DNA of 6,300 bases from Actinomycetota bacterium (GCA_005883885.1 VAYF01000018.1:1-6300); one strand, 5' to 3'; shown: positions 1-6,300, counted from the stretch's first letter. A program made the numbers and translations. Notes: a model not told the origin generated them from the letters alone.

Positions 1-298
1 GATCTACGAGGGCGGTCTTTCCTGGATGCGCTACTCGGTGTCCGACACCGCCGAGTGGGGCGACTACCAGAGCGGTCCCACGGTGGTCGACGGTCCGTCG
101 CGAGCGGCGATGGAGCAGGTGCTGGTCGCGATCCAGGACGGTTCGTTCGCCAAGGAGTGGATCGCCGAAGCCGACGCCGGCTTCCCGGAGTTCCTCCGAC
201 TTCGGCAGCAGGCGCAGACGTCCCAGCTCGAGCACGTGGGACGACAGCTGCGCCAGATGATGCCGTGGTTGGAGTCCGAGAAGAAGGTGCCAAGCTGA
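1..298 (+). CDS. ilvC: Ketol-acid reductoisomerase, C-terminal part (5' end outside window)
   Basis: This is the last 98 or so codons of the NADPH-dependent enzyme that rearranges and reduces 2-acetolactate or 2-aceto-2-hydroxybutyrate in valine, leucine and isoleucine synthesis. The reading frame is open from base 2, so the ATG at 26 is an internal methionine and not the start. What can be seen is the end of the C-terminal knotted helical domain. It begins IYEGGLSWMRYSVSDTAEWG, which carries the family's conserved Ser-x-Thr-Ala-Glu substrate and metal segment, followed by GDYQSGP. After it come the family's usual DAGFPEF and a helical tail resembling the LRxxMPWL ends of known IlvC proteins. 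The short tail after that motif suggests the compact class I enzyme. The TGA stop overlaps the leuA ATG by one base (TGATG), so the gene is operonic with leuA. The identification is secure; only the N-terminal cofactor domain is outside the window. Confidence 0.95.
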   Translation, partial: IYEGGLSWMRYSVSDTAEWGDYQSGPTVVDGPSRAAMEQVLVAIQDGSFAKEWIAEADAGFPEFLRLRQQAQTSQLEHVGRQLRQMMPWLESEKKVPS

Positions 299-300
299 TG
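296..300 (+). promoter_or_regulatory. ilvC-leuA stop/start overlap (TGATG)
   Basis: The ilvC stop (296-298) and the leuA ATG (298-300) share one base. A modest Shine-Dalgarno-like AAGGTG lies at 284-289, inside the ilvC end, eight bases before the ATG. The arrangement fits translational coupling and argues against a separate promoter for leuA. The start is also supported because homology to LeuA begins only some 22 residues later. Confidence 0.7.
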
Positions 301-1956
301 AGCGAGAACGCAGACCCTGACGTATCCGCGGGCTCACGTAGCGAAGCGGTAGCCCGCCCAGAAGTAGTACGGATCTTCGATACCACCCTGCGCGACGGCG
401 AGCAGGCGCCGGGCATCGCGCTGACCCAACCCGAGAAGCTCGAGATCGCCGAGCAGCTCGCGCGGCTCAACGTCGACATCATCGAGGCCGGGTTCCCCAT
501 CTCGTCCCCCGGCGAGTTCGATGCCGTCCGCCAGATCGCGAGCTCCGTGCGCGGTCCGGTGATCGCGGCGCTCGCGAGGACGGCTACCGGCGACGTCGAA
601 CGCGCCGCCGAGGCCCTCAAGGGCGCGGAGCGGTGGCGGATCCACACGTTCATCTCGACGTCCGACGTCCAACGCGAGTCGATGCTGCGGATGAGCCCGC
701 AGCAGGTCTTGCAGGCGATCGAGGACAACGTCCGGCTCGCGAAGAGCTACACGGAAGATGTCGAGTTCTCGGCGCAGGACGCGACCCGGACCGAGTTGGA
801 CTTCCTCCTGGAGTGCTTCCGCGTGGCGGTCACGTGCGGGGCCACCACCATCAACGTCCCCGACACGGTGGGCTACGCCACGCCCACCGAGTTCGGCGAG
901 TTGGTACGGACCGTGCGCGAGGCCGTCCCCGACGACGTCGTGATCTCGACCCACTGTCACAACGACCTCGGCCTGGCGGTCGCGAACGCGCTGGCCGGGA
1001 TCGAGAACGGCGCTCGGCAGATCGAGGTCGCCGTGAACGGGATCGGCGAGCGCGCGGGGAACTGCTCGCTCGAGGAGGTCGCCATGATCGTCCGCACGCG
1101 TGGCGAGCACCTGGGCGTGCGACACGGGCTCAACCTGAAGGAGATCATGCGAACGTCGCGGCTGGTCTCCATGACGACGGGCTACGGCGTCCAGCCGAAC
1201 AAGGCGGTCGTGGGCTCGAGCGCGTTCGCGCACGAGAGCGGGATCCATCAGCACGGCGTGCTCGCGAACCGAGCAACCTACGAGATCATGGATCCGCTGG
1301 AGGTCGGCCTGGAAGGGAACCGGCTCGTCCTCGGCAAGCACAGCGGCCGGCACGCGTTCGTCGATGCCCTGCAGAAGCTCGGGATCACGTTGGAGGACGC
1401 GCAGCTCAACCGCGCGTTCGCCCGTTTCAAGGATCTGGCGGACCGCAAGATCACCCTCACGGACCACGACCTCGAAGCGATCGTGACGGAGGAGATCGGC
1501 AGCGGGAAGGAGGATCTTCTCGTCCTCGAGGCGGTTCAGGTCGGCGGCGGGACGCACCTGGCCCCGACGGCGACGGTCCGGCTCCGGCGCGGCGACGACC
1601 TGATCGAGGAGTCCGCCATGGGTGACGGGATGATCGACGCCGTGATGGGCGCGCTCGGCCGTGCGGTCGGGATCGAGTCTCGGCTCGTCGCGTTCAACGT
1701 CTCCAGCGTGACCGGGGGCTCCGACGCGTTAGGCGACGTCGTCGTCCAGCTCGACGTCGACGGACGGCGGGTCACCGGCCGTGGGGTCGCAACCGACGTG
1801 GTGGAGGCGAGCGCCCGGGCGTACCTCGCCGCGATCAACCGCGCCCTGCAGATGCAGGCCAACGACGAACCCCGTGACGAGGGCAGTTCGATCTTGGCGC
1901 CGACCGCTTCCTGCGGACCGGGGAGGTCCTGCCCGATGAAGAGCTCGAGGGACTGA
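298..1956 (+). CDS. leuA: 2-isopropylmalate synthase, with abnormal C-terminal run-on
   Basis: It condenses acetyl-CoA with 2-oxoisovalerate to 2-isopropylmalate, the first committed step of leucine synthesis, in the cytoplasm. The 552-residue reading has a short N-terminal extension and then a DRE-TIM-type HMGL-like barrel. Visible motifs are FDTTLRDGEQ (27-36), the metal-binding HCHND (His219 and His221), NGIGERAGN (247-255) and HESGIHQHG (312-320), then LGKHSGRHA (345-353). The C-terminal regulatory domain runs from about 408 to 517 (LEAVQVGGGTHLAPTATVRL onward), as in leucine-feedback-inhibited enzymes. The family normally ends near YLAAINRAL (509-517). Here the frame continues for about 35 residues, and the part from 1884 on is leuB coding sequence read out of frame. 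The tail is therefore probably not native, and the true stop may have been lost with the leuB start. The barrel and regulatory domain look intact, so activity is likely. An upstream in-frame GTG at 55 was rejected because it lies in ilvC. Confidence 0.93.
   Translation: MSENADPDVSAGSRSEAVARPEVVRIFDTTLRDGEQAPGIALTQPEKLEIAEQLARLNVDIIEAGFPISSPGEFDAVRQIASSVRGPVIAALARTATGDVERAAEALKGAERWRIHTFISTSDVQRESMLRMSPQQVLQAIEDNVRLAKSYTEDVEFSAQDATRTELDFLLECFRVAVTCGATTINVPDTVGYATPTEFGELVRTVREAVPDDVVISTHCHNDLGLAVANALAGIENGARQIEVAVNGIGERAGNCSLEEVAMIVRTRGEHLGVRHGLNLKEIMRTSRLVSMTTGYGVQPNKAVVGSSAFAHESGIHQHGVLANRATYEIMDPLEVGLEGNRLVLGKHSGRHAFVDALQKLGITLEDAQLNRAFARFKDLADRKITLTDHDLEAIVTEEIGSGKEDLLVLEAVQVGGGTHLAPTATVRLRRGDDLIEESAMGDGMIDAVMGALGRAVGIESRLVAFNVSSVTGGSDALGDVVVQLDVDGRRVTGRGVATDVVEASARAYLAAINRALQMQANDEPRDEGSSILAPTASCGPGRSCPMKSSRD
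1849..1886 (+). other. Probable deletion junction between leuA and leuB
   Basis: LeuA homology fades at about 1848, and LeuB homology starts abruptly at about 1884-1887 (QFDLGADRF). Between them there is neither a leuA stop nor a leuB start. The leuB frame has a TGA at 1875-1877 just upstream, and no frame encodes the GDGIGPE segment with which LeuB proteins begin. The missing part corresponds to about 35-40 LeuB residues. The exact breakpoint cannot be placed from the sequence alone. It could be a real deletion or a misassembly. Confidence 0.6.
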
Positions 1957-2816
1957 AGGGGTGCTCCGCGATCCTCCTCGGCGCGGTCGGGGATCCACGC
2001 GTGCGGCCGGGGATCCTGGAACGCGATCTCCTCCTTCGGATCCGTTTCGCGTTGGATCAATACGTGAACCTCCGGCCGGTGATCCGCTATCCGGGTGTGC
2101 AGACGCTGGTCCCGTCGCATACCGAAGACGACGTGAACTTCGTCGTCGTGCGCGAGAACTCCGAAGGGCTGTACACCGGGGCGGGCGGTTTCCACCGGAA
2201 AGGCACGCCGCACGAGGTCGCGGTCCAGGAGTCGATCAACACCCGGCATGGCGTGGAACGGATCGTCCGCCACGCGTTCGACGTGGCGTCCAACCGCCGG
2301 AAACACCTGACGCTCGTGCACAAGACGAACGTGCTGACCTTCGCCGGCGATCTGTATCAGCGTGTCGTCGATGAGGTGGCCCCGGAGTTCCCCGATGTGC
2401 GGACGGACTACGTCCACGTGGATGCCGCGTGCATCTACTTCCTGGACCAGCCGAGCCGGTTCGACGTGATCGTCACCGACAACATGTTCGGCGACATCAT
2501 CACGGACCTTGGGGCCATGATCCAGGGCGGGATGGGCGTCGCCGCCGGCGCGAACATCGCGCCGGAGGGCGTCTCGATGTTCGAGCCGATCGGCGGCACG
2601 GCGCCCGATCACGCCGGGAGGGGCACGATCAACCCGCTGGCCGCGATCGCCGCCGTGCAGATGCTGTTGGCGTCCCTCGGTGAGGAGAAGGCGGCCGACC
2701 GGATCCACGCGGGGATCGGGTACGCGACCCAGCGGATGAAGAGCATGCGGGCGGGCGAGATGGGCTACGCGACCGCGGAGGTCGGGGACCTCGTCGTCGA
2801 AGGCGCGACGTCGTGA
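1878..2816 (+). CDS. leuB: 3-isopropylmalate dehydrogenase, 5'-truncated (possible pseudogene)
   Basis: The family oxidatively decarboxylates 3-isopropylmalate with NAD+ in leucine synthesis, and often 3-methylmalate in the citramalate route to isoleucine. The frame is open from 1878 (312 codons), with homology from QFDLGADRF onward. The only standard in-frame start is the GTG at 2001, which would give 271 residues against about 335-360 for the family. Numbered from that GTG, visible elements are the substrate-binding arginine segment LLLRIRFALDQYVNLRPV (11-27), RENSEGLYTG (51-60, Tyr58), HKTN (catalytic Lys108), Asp141, and DNMFGDIITD (160-169, metal ligands Asp165 and Asp169). The NAD-binding FEPIGGTAPDHAG is at 194-206. 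The first strand and GDGIGPE loop are absent, and a start at 2001 would also drop the LLGAVGDP strand. Everything from the arginine segment to the end looks intact, and the stop overlaps cimA. Without the N-terminus the protein is unlikely to fold normally, unless the gap is an assembly error. Confidence 0.85.
   Translation, partial: RGQFDLGADRFLRTGEVLPDEELEGLKGCSAILLGAVGDPRVRPGILERDLLLRIRFALDQYVNLRPVIRYPGVQTLVPSHTEDDVNFVVVRENSEGLYTGAGGFHRKGTPHEVAVQESINTRHGVERIVRHAFDVASNRRKHLTLVHKTNVLTFAGDLYQRVVDEVAPEFPDVRTDYVHVDAACIYFLDQPSRFDVIVTDNMFGDIITDLGAMIQGGMGVAAGANIAPEGVSMFEPIGGTAPDHAGRGTINPLAAIAAVQMLLASLGEEKAADRIHAGIGYATQRMKSMRAGEMGYATAEVGDLVVEGATS
2799..2816 (+). promoter_or_regulatory. cimA ribosome binding site and GTGA overlap with leuB
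   Basis: GAAGG at 2799-2803 lies nine bases before the GTG at 2813. The GTG overlaps the leuB TGA (2814-2816) in the sequence GTGA. This decides the GTG start for cimA and suggests coupled translation of leuB and cimA. Confidence 0.65.
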
Positions 2817-4402
2817 CCGACGCGAAGCGCGCCGTCGAGCTCTACGACACGACGCTCCGCGATGGGGCCCAGCGTGCCGATCTCAGCTACTCGATCGACG
2901 ATCGGCTTCGGATCCTGCACAAACTGGACCAGGTCGGCTTCCCGTTCATCGAGGGAGGGTGGCCGGGCGCGAACCCGCGCGACACCGAGTTCTTCTCGCG
3001 GGCGTCGAAGGAGACCCTCAAGCACGCGCAGCTCACGGCGTTCGGGATGACTCGCAAGGCGGGGGAGGATGCGGCGGCATCCCGGGCGCTGCGGGATCTG
3101 CTCGACGCCGGGACCGAGGTCGTCTGCCTGGTCGGGAAGGCGTGGGATCTCCACGTGACCCAGGCGCTCCGGACCGATCTGGACGAGGGCGTCGCGATGG
3201 TCCGCGATTCCGTGGCGTTCCTGCGGGCGCAGGGCCGGCGCGTGTTCTTCGACGCGGAGCATTTCTTCGATGGATACGTCACCGACGAAGCGTTCGCGAT
3301 GCGGGTGCTGGCCGCCGCGGAGGAAGCCGGAGCCGAGCGGTTGGTCCTGTGCGACACGAACGGCGGGATGCTCCCGTTCGACGTGGCCCGGATCGTCACG
3401 GCGGTCGGCGAACGGACGAGCGTGCCGCTCGGGATCCACGTCCACAACGACGCGGGGTGCGCGGTCGCGAACTCGTTGATCGCCGTCGATGCGGGGGTCT
3501 TCCAGGTGCAGGGCACGATCAACGGCTACGGCGAACGGACCGGCAACGCCGACCTGATCCCGATCACCGCGGACCTCGTGCTGAAGATGGGCATCACGGA
3601 CGCCCTCCCCGCCGGCGCGGTGGAGCATCTCACCGAGCTCGCGCACTACGTCGCCGAGGTCGCAAACGTCGCTCCCGACTCGCATCAGCCGTACGCGGGC
3701 CGGCATGCGTTCACCCACAAGGCCGGCTTGCACACCAGCGGCGTCGCGCGCATGTCCCGCGCCTACGAGCACGTCGACCCCGGGGTCGTCGGGAACCGTC
3801 GTGGCGTGGTCGCCTCGGACTACGGCGGCGGATCGACGATCCGCATGAAGGCCGACGAGCTGGGTGTCGCGCTCGACGACGCCGCGATCCCCAAGGCGGT
3901 CGATGAGATCAAGCGGCGGGAGGCCGCAGGATACGCGTTCGATGTCGCCGAGGCGTCGCTCGACCTCCTGATGCGCCGCGCGGCCGGTTGGTCGCAGCCG
4001 TTCTTCGACGTCGACAGCTACCGGGTGCACGTGGAGGAGCGGGTCGCCGACGACGAGCCGCCGCTCGCCGAGGCGACCGTGAAGGTCCGAACGAAGGGCA
4101 CGAGGCACATCGAGTCCGCGGAGGGGCAGGGCCCGGTGGGCGCGTTGGACAACGCGCTCCGCAAGGCGCTGACGAACGACTATCCCGAGCTCGACACGAT
4201 GGAGCTCGAGGACTTCCGGGTTCGCGTGCTGGACGAGAGCGTCGGGACCGGAGCGGTCGTTCGCGTCCTGATCGACATGTCCGACGGCGAGCAGGCATGG
4301 ACCACGGTCGGTGTCTCGGAGAACATCATCGAGGCGTCGTGGGAGGCCCTGACGGACGGCTACGTCTACGGCCTGCTCCACCCCCGCTCGAACGAGTCCT
4401 GA
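2813..4402 (+). CDS. cimA: (R)-citramalate synthase
   Basis: It condenses pyruvate with acetyl-CoA to (R)-citramalate, the entry to threonine-independent isoleucine synthesis. The 529 residues match the long CimA family (the type represented by Geobacter GSU1798) in length and layout. The barrel carries YDTTLRDGAQ (11-20), the family-typical GGWPGANP (48-55), FDAEHFFDGY (146-155), LCDTNGGMLP (179-188), HVHND (metal ligands His209 and His211), NGYGERTGN (237-245) and HKAGLHTSG (302-310), then YEHVDPGVVGNRR. A C-terminal LeuA-type regulatory domain follows at about 398-529, so feedback control, probably by isoleucine, can be inferred. GGWPGANP and FDAEHFFDGY separate it from LeuA and homocitrate synthase. 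The start is the GTG overlapping the leuB stop. As the last gene of the ilvC-leuA-leuB-cimA cluster it would share LeuB-type (and LeuCD) activity with the leucine branch. The gene looks complete and intact. Confidence 0.93.
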   Translation: MTDAKRAVELYDTTLRDGAQRADLSYSIDDRLRILHKLDQVGFPFIEGGWPGANPRDTEFFSRASKETLKHAQLTAFGMTRKAGEDAAASRALRDLLDAGTEVVCLVGKAWDLHVTQALRTDLDEGVAMVRDSVAFLRAQGRRVFFDAEHFFDGYVTDEAFAMRVLAAAEEAGAERLVLCDTNGGMLPFDVARIVTAVGERTSVPLGIHVHNDAGCAVANSLIAVDAGVFQVQGTINGYGERTGNADLIPITADLVLKMGITDALPAGAVEHLTELAHYVAEVANVAPDSHQPYAGRHAFTHKAGLHTSGVARMSRAYEHVDPGVVGNRRGVVASDYGGGSTIRMKADELGVALDDAAIPKAVDEIKRREAAGYAFDVAEASLDLLMRRAAGWSQPFFDVDSYRVHVEERVADDEPPLAEATVKVRTKGTRHIESAEGQGPVGALDNALRKALTNDYPELDTMELEDFRVRVLDESVGTGAVVRVLIDMSDGEQAWTTVGVSENIIEASWEALTDGYVYGLLHPRSNES

Positions 4403-4421
4403 GCAGAGCGGTCTTCATCCG

Positions 4422-4444
4422 CCCGTGACGTTCGGGCTCACGGG
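4422..4444. terminator. Inverted repeat between convergent cimA and dacB, possible bidirectional terminator
   Basis: CCCGTGA (4422-4428) and TCACGGG (4438-4444) form a perfect 7-bp stem with a 9-base loop, in the 35-bp gap between the two convergent stop codons. The right arm includes the stop codon of the - strand gene. There is no T-run on either side, so it is not a classical intrinsic terminator, but T-poor hairpins are common at convergent ends in GC-rich actinobacteria. Chance pairing is possible. Confidence 0.4.
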
Positions 4445-5682
4445 GGAGCCGAGGCGTGGAAGCTCACGATCCGGACGATCCGGTCCTCGATCTTCTTCGC
4501 GGTCCACTCGTTGAATCCGCTCGAGAGGATCGAGAACTCGACCCATCCCCCCGTCTTCTCCAGCCACACCCAGCCCGAGAGCGCCGAGACGTCGTCGAGC
4601 GTTCCCGTCTTCGCGCGGATCCGGACGTCGGTGAGGCGGTCCTCGAGCGTTCCCCGGCCGCCCGTCGGGAGCGCATCGCGGAGCGTCGTTGCCCATGAGG
4701 AACCGTCGGCGTCCCACAGGAGCTCGAGGATCCCGCGGGCGTTCGCACGATCCGCGTAGCTCAGGCCCGAGGAGTCGTAGGCCGTGAAATCCTGGCCGTG
4801 CGTGTTGGTGAACCGTTCGATCGCCCTCGCGCCGTTCGCGATCGTGCCTCGCCCCCACTCCGCTGCTCCGAGGTACTTGCCCAGCACCTCCGCCCAGAAG
4901 TTCCGCGACCGGAGGTCCATCCGTCGGATCAGGTCCTGCAGAGGGGGCGACACGATCTGGGCGATGGGCCGCAGACCGGTGGGCGCGTGGCCCATCCCGG
5001 GCTTGCGGCGGACCGAGATGCCGAGGGAGCGCAGGCGTGCGGTCAGCTTCGTCGCGGCCCGGCGCTCGGGATCCGAGATGTGGACCCCGTGGCGATCGGT
5101 GTTCTCCTGGTAGGTGAGGGCCGTGGGCAGCGGGATGTAGTCGGCGGGGAAGTAGTCCTTCCAGCCGCGTGCCCACCAATCCCGCGCGAAGGGCCCCGTG
5201 TTCCCCATGACCGAGCCGCGGACGTGACGGACGCCGGCATCCCGGATCGCTCGCGCCAGCGCGATGATCCGGCTTCCGTCGATCCCAGGGTCTCCGTGGC
5301 CCATGATCCACAGATCGCCACGCACGACCCCATGCGGTCCCGGCTTCGCGGCGGCGCTGGCGTTCGTGCGGATCGTCCTGCTCGGGCGATATCGCTGCAG
5401 CAACGCCATGGAGAGCAGGAGCTTCTCGTTCGAGGCGGGGGGTCGCCGCACGTAGGCGAGGTGGTGGAACCACAGGTCTCCGTCCGGCCCGATCGCCACC
5501 GAGACGGCCCGGTTACCGATCGCGGCCTCGATGTTGCTCATCCACGCGGGCTTGGTCGCGAGCGGTGTTGCGCTGGGTCGTGCGCGGGCGAGCGTCGCGA
5601 GCCCCGTGATCGCGACGCTCGCGGTGAGGAGGGCACAGGCGAGCCGGCGGGCGCGGAACACCTGGCGATGGTACCGCCGCAT
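4438..5682 (-). CDS. dacB: D-alanyl-D-alanine carboxypeptidase/endopeptidase, peptidase S13 (PBP4 type)
   Basis: This is a low-molecular-weight penicillin-binding protein that trims or cleaves D-Ala-containing peptidoglycan stems outside the membrane. The 414 residues begin with a basic segment and a hydrophobic stretch (about 14-32), a probable Sec signal peptide, possibly cut after LARA (34). The catalytic set is in order: SNEK (nucleophile Ser84, Lys87), SRN (Ser259 to Asn261, within LRSRNFWAEVLGKYLG), the S13-typical SSGLSYADRAN (304-314) and KTG (358-360, in AKTGTLDDVSALSG). The long insertion between the first two motifs (about 90-255) is usual for this family. The ATG at 5682 was chosen because it gives a full signal peptide; the frame remains open upstream to 6033, but that part is antisense to the aminotransferase gene. 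A GTG at 5661 is an alternative start, and neither has a clear Shine-Dalgarno sequence. The gene converges with cimA. The symbol is by family; lineage-specific function is unknown. Confidence 0.9.
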   Translation of the reverse strand: MRRYHRQVFRARRLACALLTASVAITGLATLARARPSATPLATKPAWMSNIEAAIGNRAVSVAIGPDGDLWFHHLAYVRRPPASNEKLLLSMALLQRYRPSRTIRTNASAAAKPGPHGVVRGDLWIMGHGDPGIDGSRIIALARAIRDAGVRHVRGSVMGNTGPFARDWWARGWKDYFPADYIPLPTALTYQENTDRHGVHISDPERRAATKLTARLRSLGISVRRKPGMGHAPTGLRPIAQIVSPPLQDLIRRMDLRSRNFWAEVLGKYLGAAEWGRGTIANGARAIERFTNTHGQDFTAYDSSGLSYADRANARGILELLWDADGSSWATTLRDALPTGGRGTLEDRLTDVRIRAKTGTLDDVSALSGWVWLEKTGGWVEFSILSSGFNEWTAKKIEDRIVRIVSFHASAPP

Positions 5683-5701
5683 AGACTTCGCGCAGCCGGT
5701 T

Positions 5702-5708
5702 GAGGAGG
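5702..5708 (+). promoter_or_regulatory. Strong Shine-Dalgarno for the aminotransferase gene
   Basis: GAGGAGG ends eight bases before the GTG at 5717. It is the best ribosome binding site in the window. It favours GTG 5717 over the later in-frame ATG at 5753. Confidence 0.75.
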
Positions 5709-5716
5709 ACGCCCTC

Positions 5717-6300
5717 GTGAAGACGATCGACCGAACACGGCTCCACGACCTGATGGAGCGCGAGCGAGGCCTGTTCCGCGAACGCCACCCCCGATCCAAG
5801 GAGCTCGCCGAAGACGCTCGAGCCTCGCTGCTCTTCGGCGTCCCGATGAACTGGATGACCCGCTGGCCGGGCGACCATCCGGTCTTCGTCGATCGCGCCG
5901 AGGGCGCACGGTTCTGGGACGTGGACGGCAACGCGTTCGTCGACTTCTGTCTGGGTGACACGGGCGGCATGGCCGGACATGCGCCGAAGGTGTCCCTCGA
6001 CGCGATCGCAGAGCAAGCGGCGCGAGGGATCACCCTGATGCTGCCGACCGAGGACGCCGCGTGGGTCGGCCGCGAGATGGCTCGGCGGTTCGGCGTCCCC
6101 TACTGGCAGTTCTGCCTGACCGCCACCGACGCCAATCGGTTCGCGATCCGCTGGGCACGCCAGATCACCGGCCGCTCCAAGATCGTCGTTCACAACTGGA
6201 ACTACCACGGCTCGGTCGACGAGACCTTCGCGACGCTCGATGACGCCGGCAACGTGGTCACGCGCGAGGGGAACCTCGGCGCGCCCGTGCCGCTCGGCGA
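5717..6300 (+). CDS. Class III PLP-dependent aminotransferase, N-terminal part (3' end outside window)
   Basis: 194 codons are present, with no stop before the window ends. The protein belongs to the class III (ornithine / glutamate-1-semialdehyde aminomutase-like) fold. After a helical N-terminus comes GDHPVFVDRAEGARFWDVDG (52-71) and VDFCLGDTGGMAGHAP (75-90), matching the family's substrate-entry strand and GHxxP region. The PLP phosphate-binding segment is TATDAN (135-140), in place of the more common SGTEAN. NYHGSVDET (162-170) carries the Tyr-His-Gly that packs on the cofactor ring. The Schiff-base lysine and the rest of the fold lie past the end. Such proteins are often labelled GSA aminomutase (HemL), but the variant motif and the lack of heme genes nearby make that doubtful. 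The amino donor and acceptor are unknown. It diverges from dacB across 34 bp, and its promoter, if any, must lie partly within dacB. Confidence 0.85.
   Translation, partial: MKTIDRTRLHDLMERERGLFRERHPRSKELAEDARASLLFGVPMNWMTRWPGDHPVFVDRAEGARFWDVDGNAFVDFCLGDTGGMAGHAPKVSLDAIAEQAARGITLMLPTEDAAWVGREMARRFGVPYWQFCLTATDANRFAIRWARQITGRSKIVVHNWNYHGSVDETFATLDDAGNVVTREGNLGAPVPLG

Noticed and set aside
55..297. In-frame upstream GTG start for leuA
   Set aside because: This stretch codes for conserved IlvC sequence in another frame, and the translation in the leuA frame is Arg-rich and unlike LeuA. The ATG at 298 fits better.
334..1557. 407-codon open frame on the - strand
   Set aside because: Antisense shadow of leuA; composition is low-complexity and no family is recognisable.
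1874..1937. GTG at 1874 as the leuB start
   Set aside because: It is in the wrong frame for LeuB and ends at a TGA after 21 codons without any LeuB-like sequence.
1878..1956. Programmed -1 frameshift producing a LeuA-LeuB fusion
   Set aside because: The frames are in the right relation, but I see no standard slippery heptamer or stimulatory structure, and a fusion would still lack the LeuB N-terminus. A deletion or assembly error is simpler.
1536..2708. 390-codon open frame on the - strand
   Set aside because: Antisense shadow spanning the leuA end and leuB, with no motif of its own.
2765..4381. 538-codon open frame on the - strand
   Set aside because: It lies opposite cimA, whose family motifs are clear. 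It is Arg/Asp/Val-rich with no recognisable domain, as expected of antisense frames in GC-rich DNA.
4798..5703. 301-codon open frame on the + strand
   Set aside because: Opposite the S13 peptidase gene, which has all three catalytic motifs on the other strand.
5683..6033. N-terminal extension of the - strand peptidase
   Set aside because: The frame stays open, but it is antisense to the aminotransferase, and it would bury the signal peptide about 117 residues into the protein.

Overview
The window comes from a GC-rich bacterial chromosome; G or C fills most third codon positions and several genes start with GTG. The LeuB-like and LeuA proteins, the class III aminotransferase and the S13 peptidase look most like those of Actinomycetota, perhaps a deep-branching lineage rather than a classic Streptomyces or Mycobacterium. 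That placement is an impression from remembered family sequences; no search was run.

Positions 1-4402 (+ strand) hold a tightly packed branched-chain amino acid operon: the 3' end of ilvC (ketol-acid reductoisomerase), leuA (2-isopropylmalate synthase), a leuB-like dehydrogenase, and cimA ((R)-citramalate synthase). ilvC and leuA overlap by one base (TGATG), and leuB and cimA overlap by four (GTGA), so translational coupling is likely. LeuA opens the leucine branch. CimA opens the threonine-independent route to 2-oxobutyrate for isoleucine. A LeuB-type dehydrogenase between them can in principle serve both branches. leuC and leuD are not in the window.

The most notable anomaly is at the leuA-leuB boundary (about 1849-1886). 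The first 35-40 residues expected of LeuB, including the GDGIGPE motif, are found in no frame. The leuA frame instead runs on without a stop into leuB sequence and ends at 1956. This looks like a deletion of roughly 100 bp or more, either real or an assembly or sequencing artefact.

Positions 4403-4437 separate cimA from a convergent gene on the - strand, and a hairpin there may end both transcripts. The - strand gene (4438-5682) is a secreted penicillin-binding-protein-type D-Ala-D-Ala carboxypeptidase (family S13) with the SxxK, SxN and KTG motifs. Only 34 bp away, and divergent from it, starts a class III PLP-dependent aminotransferase (5717 to the window end, incomplete) with a strong ribosome binding site.

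I see no mobile elements, CRISPR arrays, tRNA or rRNA genes. There is no gene-free stretch over 300 bases. I found no convincing new biological system; apart from the leuA-leuB junction this is ordinary housekeeping DNA.
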